The notes beneath the pieces are model-generated. The model saw nothing but the letters and a program-made list of their open reading frames with translations. It made no database searches and was not told the origin of the DNA. The position numbers and the translations under genes were made by a program. A stretch of 39,035 nt of DNA, from assembly GCA_013002995.1 (NCBI GenBank), contig JABDLO010000224.1, positions 1 to 39,035 on the forward strand, given 5' to 3'. This DNA is from Saprospiraceae bacterium. Its GTDB lineage: Bacteria > Bacteroidota > Bacteroidia > Chitinophagales > Saprospiraceae. The stretch's first letter is position 1. Each line of letters opens with the position of its first letter. This document shows positions 34,206 to 39,035 of the stretch, in pieces.

Positions 34206-35084
34206 ATGAAATTTTCAGCTCAAAATGAATACGGAAAGGTAGAAGAGGTTTACATAAAGTCGATTGAAGACGGATTTAGAAACCAGTCTGAGCTTGATAA
34301 TCACTGGAAAGACTTAGGATACTTGTTCCAACCGGATTTCGATAAAGCATGTAAGGAGTATGATAATTTTAAAAACATCATTAAAACATATGCGACTACT
34401 GTTCAATCATTCCCGGAAGATGATTTAACAGGTATCGATTCCATCTATTGCCGGGACGCCAGCATCGTTACCGATCATGGTGTAATCCTCTGCAACATGG
34501 GCAAGAATCAAAGGAATACAGAACCTGAATCTCAAGCCCGGTTTTTTCAGTCTCAAGGAGTATCCATACTAGGAAGGGTAAATACACCAGGTCTTATAGA
34601 AGGAGGAGACACGGCATGGTTAGATCAAGAAACATTGATAGTAGGAAAAGGATACCGCTCCAATGCTGAGGGCGTGGCTCAATTAAAAGCGCTTCTGAAT
34701 CCATACGGAATAAAAGTCCTTTCTTACGACCTCCCACATTTCCAAGGTCCTCAGGATGTATTTCATCTGATGTCCATTTTCAGTCCCGTTGATAAAGATC
34801 TGGCAGTGGTTTATTCACCTTTGATGCCTGTAGCCTTTCGGCAAATGTTACTGCAAAATGGATACAAACTCATTGAGGTTCCAAAAGAAGAATTCTACTC
34901 AATGGGATGTAATGTCCTTGCTTTGGCTCCACGAATATGTATGATGACAAAAGGAAGTCCTAAGACGGAAAAGCTTTTAACTGATGCCGGATGTGAAGTC
35001 ATTTCATACGAAGGAAAACATATTAGTGTAGCAGGAGGAGGAGGCCCAACTTGCCTCACCCGACCTTTTAAAAGAGCTGTTTGA
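34206..35084 (+). CDS. Dimethylarginine dimethylaminohydrolase/arginine-deiminase-related hydrolase
   Basis: This 292-residue protein has the pentein fold of guanidino-modifying enzymes. Visible features are SIYCRDASIVTD (79-90), the GGD turn in LIEGGDTAW (130-138), a likely catalytic His187 in PQDVFHLMSIFSP, and catalytic Cys283 in the C-terminal GGGGPTCLTRP. This set fits the DDAH/amidinotransferase group, which hydrolyses methylated arginines or arginine to citrulline-type products. Substrate is not fixed. A longer frame from a GTG at 34137 exists, but the ATG at 34206 gives the usual N-terminus (MKFSAQNEYGKVEEVYI). Confidence 0.85.
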   Translation: MKFSAQNEYGKVEEVYIKSIEDGFRNQSELDNHWKDLGYLFQPDFDKACKEYDNFKNIIKTYATTVQSFPEDDLTGIDSIYCRDASIVTDHGVILCNMGKNQRNTEPESQARFFQSQGVSILGRVNTPGLIEGGDTAWLDQETLIVGKGYRSNAEGVAQLKALLNPYGIKVLSYDLPHFQGPQDVFHLMSIFSPVDKDLAVVYSPLMPVAFRQMLLQNGYKLIEVPKEEFYSMGCNVLALAPRICMMTKGSPKTEKLLTDAGCEVISYEGKHISVAGGGGPTCLTRPFKRAV

Positions 35085-35159
35085 AATAAGAGTCAAAGCT
35101 GAGGTAAAATCCATGATGCTTGATAATCTTTGATTTTCTTTATTTTGGGTAAGGAAGAA

Positions 35160-35561
35160 ATGAACCCGAAAGTAGATACATATTTAATAGATGGATGTGG
35201 ACGCTGTAAGCTTTACAAAACACCACAATGCAAGGTCCATAACTGGACAGAAGAGCTGAAACTCCTCAGGAGCATCGTCATTGAATCAGGCCTTAATGAA
35301 ACCTATAAATGGTCTCAACCTTGCTATACTTATAACAATAACAATGTGCTTATTGTAACTGCATTTAAGGACTATGCTTGCATTTCATTTTTTTAAGGTG
35401 CTTTGCTTAATGATCCTCATGACATACTCATTGATCCTGGCAAAAACTCTCAAGCTGCCCGACAACTGATATTCGAATCTGTACAAGATATTTTAGATAT
35501 CGAAGTACAGATTAAAGCCTGCATACCAAATATTCATTCAGCTTTTTTAGCATTGAAGTGA
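35160..35561 (+). pseudogene. YdeI/DUF1801-family gene with nonsense codon and deletion
   Basis: The gene starts at the ATG at 35160 (MNPKVDTYL) and reads the family's Cys-rich insert (DGCGRCKLYKTPQCKVHNW), then WSQPCYTYNNNNVLIV and FKDYACISFF. A TAA at 35394-35396 falls where relatives have Lys (FFKGALL); AAA to TAA explains it. The same frame continues correctly: GALLNDPHDILIDPGKNSQAARQL and onward through VQIKAC. It then jumps to IPNIHSAFLALK and stops. That final piece resembles a downstream region of full-length proteins, so about 30-40 codons appear deleted and the C-terminus is lost. Full-length relatives are near 190 residues. No function is expected. Confidence 0.8.
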
Positions 35562-35716
35562 CCTTATATTTGATTTAAAATCACGTTATTGAGATGGCCC
35601 CATTCATCAAAGTGGTTCCTGGGGCATGATCACAATAAACAACGGGGATAAAATTCCTGTAATCAAGAATAAAAAAAGGAATTGCTCCTAGGAATATTAT
35701 AATGCATTGCATTCAT

Positions 35717-38700
35717 CTACATTCCTGGCAGATATTTAGCTATAAATTCCTTGATCTCAATGATACATCCCATCCTTTCTTTCATATCTGAAAATTTACC
35801 CAGTATGTGTTTTAGAAATAACATGTGCTCATATTCTCCAACCAGTACTTTGATGTTCATTGTTTTTTCAATCTGTTTGTGATACATAGATAAGAGTTCT
35901 TTGCACATAGCCTGGTGTGATGAAACAGAATCGGAAGGACTTGTGAGTAATGAGGTCACCTTCAATTGCATTTCTGAAAGTTGCAACCATAAATCTGTGC
36001 GATCAACTCTTCGATACTGCAGTTTCTTAATCCATTGATCCAGGTAAGCATCATATTCCATACCCATCTCTTCATTGATATCTATACGAGGAGTTTTCAA
36101 TCCAAGGTTGCACAATGTTGCAAGTGTAATAAAGGATGTGAAATGGTAAATCGAATTTTTAGATTCAATACCGATCTTCTTTCCTGCTTCCATGTACTTA
36201 TATGCCGAGTCTTCAAGATATCTTCTGCAATCAGGTTTTGATTCTGCCAGCAATGCGGCCCTTTTCAGGATCGAGCCATGAGATGAAAGACTTTCTGCAT
36301 AATCATTGAAACTGATATGGCTTCTGAAGGAGTCCAGGATTTCTTCCATTGTAAATGGACACCCTTCTTTAGACCCTTTCTTATCATACAATCGGGCAAG
36401 GAATTTTGATTTGATATTGTAATAGGTATCGATGTATGCATAAAGGTATTTGCCCTCCCCTGTGCGGAACAATTCTTCAAACTTTTCAATAGCAGCTTCA
36501 TATCGACCCAGGAGGTGATAGATGATGGCTTCCTTTTCAATGATCTCGCTGGACAAAGGCCCAAGCGATTCAGCCTTTTCAACCAATTCTTGCGTTTTCT
36601 TAAAGATCGCGAGTCCTACCTTCTCCTCCCCTTTTGAAATCTCCACACTTTCAGACTTAGAAATGATGTTATCCAACTCCAGTACAATTTCAATATCAAG
36701 GGTCTGCTCATTCCTATCCTGACGACTACTCTGGTAAGGAGACAATTTATAGAATTGATCACCGTAACATTGATAAGCACCCCAGGTATTATTGCTCTTG
36801 TTATCCAGGTAACATGCTCTTCTTGCTCGTGTTACAGCATCACCAAAGTGTGCTCCGCTCAACAAAGCATCATAAAGATGTTCTGCAAAGACTCTTGCAG
36901 AATGATCGTTAACCTTCCATCCTGCTATGACAACTGCCTTCACTCCTATATCTATCAATTGTGTACCCACATTGGCTGCCAACTTGTGGCGATGTCTTAC
37001 ATAATTTTCCATCCTGTCATCCACCTTGCCACTGTAACAGCAATTGATAAATACGAATTCAGGAATGGCTGTTAATTGCTTAATGGTACCAGGAGTCAGC
37101 AGTTGATCACCTCCAATGGCAATTCCGATCCGATTATTCTTCAGATCATATAACCCATGTGAGGCAATATGCAGCACACGGTATTCTCTTGCAAAAAGTG
37201 CCTTGGTTATTTCCAGTGGATTTTTTGCAATCTTTTCTTCAACTGCATAACCCTTAGCTTTCAGTTTAACGATGACACTCTGTGCCTCCGCCTTGGCTCC
37301 GGGAAGTTGAGGCAGAAAACTCTGATCAAATATTGGGTCACCTATAACCAGCGCTCTCTTGGCAGTAACTAAGGCTGGTTGTAAGATTGCTTCTTCATTG
37401 TATAATTGCCGGATCAATCCAGACTCAATGAAAGTTGGTTTCTCACCATAATTGGTATCGTGAAACATCTCCCATGGAAATTGTGCAGAAAATGAATCCA
37501 TCCTCCACTGTATATTGCGATGGTTTCTAACAAAGTCTTTATATTGATTGGGGAGCAGCAACTCGAATATCACCTTTGAAGATTCTTTGTCCCACACATC
37601 TGATGTTGACAACTCATCAGCAAGGTACATAGCCAATTGAAGATCAGATCGGACGTTATCTTTAGACGCGCTGGATAATCCATTGTAAGTGGTAAAAGCC
37701 AGATGTCTTGATTTACGCCCCTTATCATCTTTTTCTTCTACGACTTCAGTGGTGAAAGATTGCCACCAACTTCTGCTTTGATCCCTTAAGAACCTTTTCC
37801 TTCTTCCGTATCCTTTCTCGATATCATTGGTGACTTTAATTTTCAAGTGGTTTTCTTCCTCCTCAAGCCGTTTCAATATCTTGTAACACTCATAAGCATT
37901 GTCTTCATAATAATCGACAAATTCGACCTTTTGAATGGGTGGAAGATCAGTTGCCTCTCCATCGAATCCAAGTAAAATCTTGTTTGCATTCTGGACACCC
38001 AGGATAATGCTTCGGATGCTTTCTTCTCTTGGTAATCGACCATATGCACTGCCTATCATCAATGTTGAAACTGAAGTTCTCACATCCCGATATTCATTGC
38101 CAGGAAAGTTATCCCTAAAGAAAAGAGCATATTTAAGCATCGCCTTCTCTACAGATCTTGCCATACGGTAGCCGGTAAGTTCATCTTTAGACCCCAGCCC
38201 TATTATCACTGCACCTGTAGGAATATCGTGCTTATCATACATGATGGCTTGCTCTCCGATGCGACCAGGGTAAAACCCCATTCTATGCCTTTCGGTGAGT
38301 TTTCCGTTTAGATATCCGTCCAGTGCATCCTCAGCACTTACTACTCCATCTCCCATAAAATGTCCGATCATAACCGGGTAATTGGACCATTTTAGGTCGC
38401 CATTGAATATTTCAACCTGGAGTGGTGCTGCTTTTACTTCCTCCATGGATACTTCTTCTTCGATACCCATGATTCGATCCATTGCTTTCTCGAGGTTATA
38501 ATAATCAAGACTTTCTGGCCTCTGAATTAAAGGAGTCTTCCTTTGGCCTGATCTTGCAGCTCTTCTCACCGGCTTATCTTTAAATGCCGGACTCCTGGTA
38601 TCACCATGGTCAACCAAATCCAATATGCCATTAAATAGCTCTTCTTCACAAGCAAGGTTACCATGTTCAACACTCGTGTAATAGAGATTGGATCGAAGGA

Positions 38701-39035
38701 TATTAGATGGAATTCCGGATGACCAAGTTACACTGCCATCCCCATTTTCTGTTGAGGTATATTTGATCTTTTTTCCAAAGAAGAATCGGTCTACAACCTT
38801 AAATCCATTGATCGTTTCATCCGCTTTTCCTGCAACATAGTAAATGTTTTTCCGATCCGATTCTTTCAGTAGATAATTAGAAAAAGTATTACTGAATTGG
38901 TTAAAATGAGAAAGGGAATCAGTTGATATTGGTGCCATCTTATGCTTTCCTACTATTTCACGATAATGCTCCCAGTTCTTTTTATTATAAATTCTCCTGT
39001 CATTGGTCGGAAGGAGCTCGAAGACCCCCTTATAC
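35717..39035 (-). CDS. CHAT-domain cysteine protease with N-terminal alpha/beta-hydrolase-like part and helical C-terminus (5' end outside window)
   Basis: The minus frame is open from the stop at 35717 to the right edge, at least 1105 residues; the internal ATG at 38938 is probably not the start. Numbering from that Met: residues 66-96 (NGDGSVTWSSGIP ... SVEHGNLA) look like the Asp/His end of a PGAP1/DUF7379-type alpha/beta hydrolase whose nucleophile lies off-window. Residues about 175-300 (YPVMIGHFMGDGVVSAEDAL, ERHRMGFYPGRIG, GAVIIGLG) form a second conserved domain of unknown role. The CHAT protease spans about 520-735 with catalytic His594 (HIASHGL) and Cys634 (NCCYSG). The C-terminal 330 residues are helical with TPR-like repeats (YHLLGRYEAAIEKFEELF). 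CHAT proteases are caspase-like, and some act in immunity or cell death. No signal peptide is seen in the visible part. Confidence 0.8.
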   Translation of the reverse strand, partial: YKGVFELLPTNDRRIYNKKNWEHYREIVGKHKMAPISTDSLSHFNQFSNTFSNYLLKESDRKNIYYVAGKADETINGFKVVDRFFFGKKIKYTSTENGDGSVTWSSGIPSNILRSNLYYTSVEHGNLACEEELFNGILDLVDHGDTRSPAFKDKPVRRAARSGQRKTPLIQRPESLDYYNLEKAMDRIMGIEEEVSMEEVKAAPLQVEIFNGDLKWSNYPVMIGHFMGDGVVSAEDALDGYLNGKLTERHRMGFYPGRIGEQAIMYDKHDIPTGAVIIGLGSKDELTGYRMARSVEKAMLKYALFFRDNFPGNEYRDVRTSVSTLMIGSAYGRLPREESIRSIILGVQNANKILLGFDGEATDLPPIQKVEFVDYYEDNAYECYKILKRLEEEENHLKIKVTNDIEKGYGRRKRFLRDQSRSWWQSFTTEVVEEKDDKGRKSRHLAFTTYNGLSSASKDNVRSDLQLAMYLADELSTSDVWDKESSKVIFELLLPNQYKDFVRNHRNIQWRMDSFSAQFPWEMFHDTNYGEKPTFIESGLIRQLYNEEAILQPALVTAKRALVIGDPIFDQSFLPQLPGAKAEAQSVIVKLKAKGYAVEEKIAKNPLEITKALFAREYRVLHIASHGLYDLKNNRIGIAIGGDQLLTPGTIKQLTAIPEFVFINCCYSGKVDDRMENYVRHRHKLAANVGTQLIDIGVKAVVIAGWKVNDHSARVFAEHLYDALLSGAHFGDAVTRARRACYLDNKSNNTWGAYQCYGDQFYKLSPYQSSRQDRNEQTLDIEIVLELDNIISKSESVEISKGEEKVGLAIFKKTQELVEKAESLGPLSSEIIEKEAIIYHLLGRYEAAIEKFEELFRTGEGKYLYAYIDTYYNIKSKFLARLYDKKGSKEGCPFTMEEILDSFRSHISFNDYAESLSSHGSILKRAALLAESKPDCRRYLEDSAYKYMEAGKKIGIESKNSIYHFTSFITLATLCNLGLKTPRIDINEEMGMEYDAYLDQWIKKLQYRRVDRTDLWLQLSEMQLKVTSLLTSPSDSVSSHQAMCKELLSMYHKQIEKTMNIKVLVGEYEHMLFLKHILGKFSDMKERMGCIIEIKEFIAKYLPGM

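Noticed and set aside
35562-35716. Terminator for the CHAT gene near 35670-35700
   Set aside because: Only a four-base-pair stem before the T-run could be found on the minus strand; too weak to call.
1-39035. CRISPR array, tRNA or rRNA genes
   Set aside because: No regularly spaced repeats or recognisable RNA gene sequences were seen on reading the window; a dedicated scan was not possible.

Overview
The window looks like a chromosomal segment of a Bacteroidota bacterium, probably near the Saprospiria/Chitinophagia. The support is: AT-rich DNA; a short primary sigma factor of about 289 residues that opens MRQLKITKS; several exact copies of the Bacteroidota -7 promoter element TAnnTTTG; a lipidated TamA relative (TamL type); an N-terminal HIVGGD secreted repeat protein; a YfhO membrane protein; and a broken gene with an IPTL-CTERM tail. 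No rRNA, tRNA, CRISPR array, insertion sequence or phage gene was seen. The species call is inference.

Layout. 1-1141: 5' part of a large secreted protein, running off the left edge. 1.4-5.8 kb: housekeeping genes (tRNA t6A synthase TsaC, C-terminal processing protease, Lrp/AsnC regulator, primary sigma factor, START-like protein). 5.8-17 kb: a surface-glycan locus. Its left arm reads leftward (LicD-like transferase, flippase, enoyl-CoA hydratase). Its right arm reads rightward (second LicD-like protein, SAM methyltransferase, GT2, NAD-dependent sugar epimerase, GT4). YfhO and an FkbM methyltransferase follow. 17-28 kb: a thiamine-binding-type protein and an esterase, an orphan cytochrome oxidase subunit III, a TlpA-like lipoprotein, the TrmH/TamL divergent pair, an RluD-LuxC-Nth operon, an outer-membrane barrel and a PLP-dependent Cys/Met enzyme. 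28-39 kb: an accessory-looking region with a 966-residue chimeric repeat protein, several decayed genes, a DUF3472-like lipoprotein, a DDAH-like hydrolase, and a giant CHAT-protease protein that runs off the right edge.

How the parts fit. The glycan locus has the pieces to build, modify and flip a lipid-linked oligosaccharide: two glycosyltransferases, an epimerase, methyltransferases, a flippase, and two LicD-type enzymes that could add phospho-substituents. Sigma factor and matching promoters occur together: TTG-N20-TATCTTTG sits before rpoD itself, and exact TAnnTTTG copies precede six further genes.

Most notable observations: (1) a CHAT protease carrying what looks like the C-terminal end of an alpha/beta hydrolase on its N-terminal side; (2) four decayed genes, comprising an endonuclease III interrupted by one in-frame amber codon, an IPTL-CTERM protein with a nonsense codon and a poly-G frameshift, a YdeI/DUF1801 gene with a nonsense codon and deletion, and a C-terminal remnant of a second Cys/Met PLP enzyme; (3) a perfect 13-bp palindrome in the 20-bp gap between divergent trmH and tamL; (4) frequent TTG initiation; (5) a secreted protein joining YadA-like head repeats to exactly seven FG-GAP blades.
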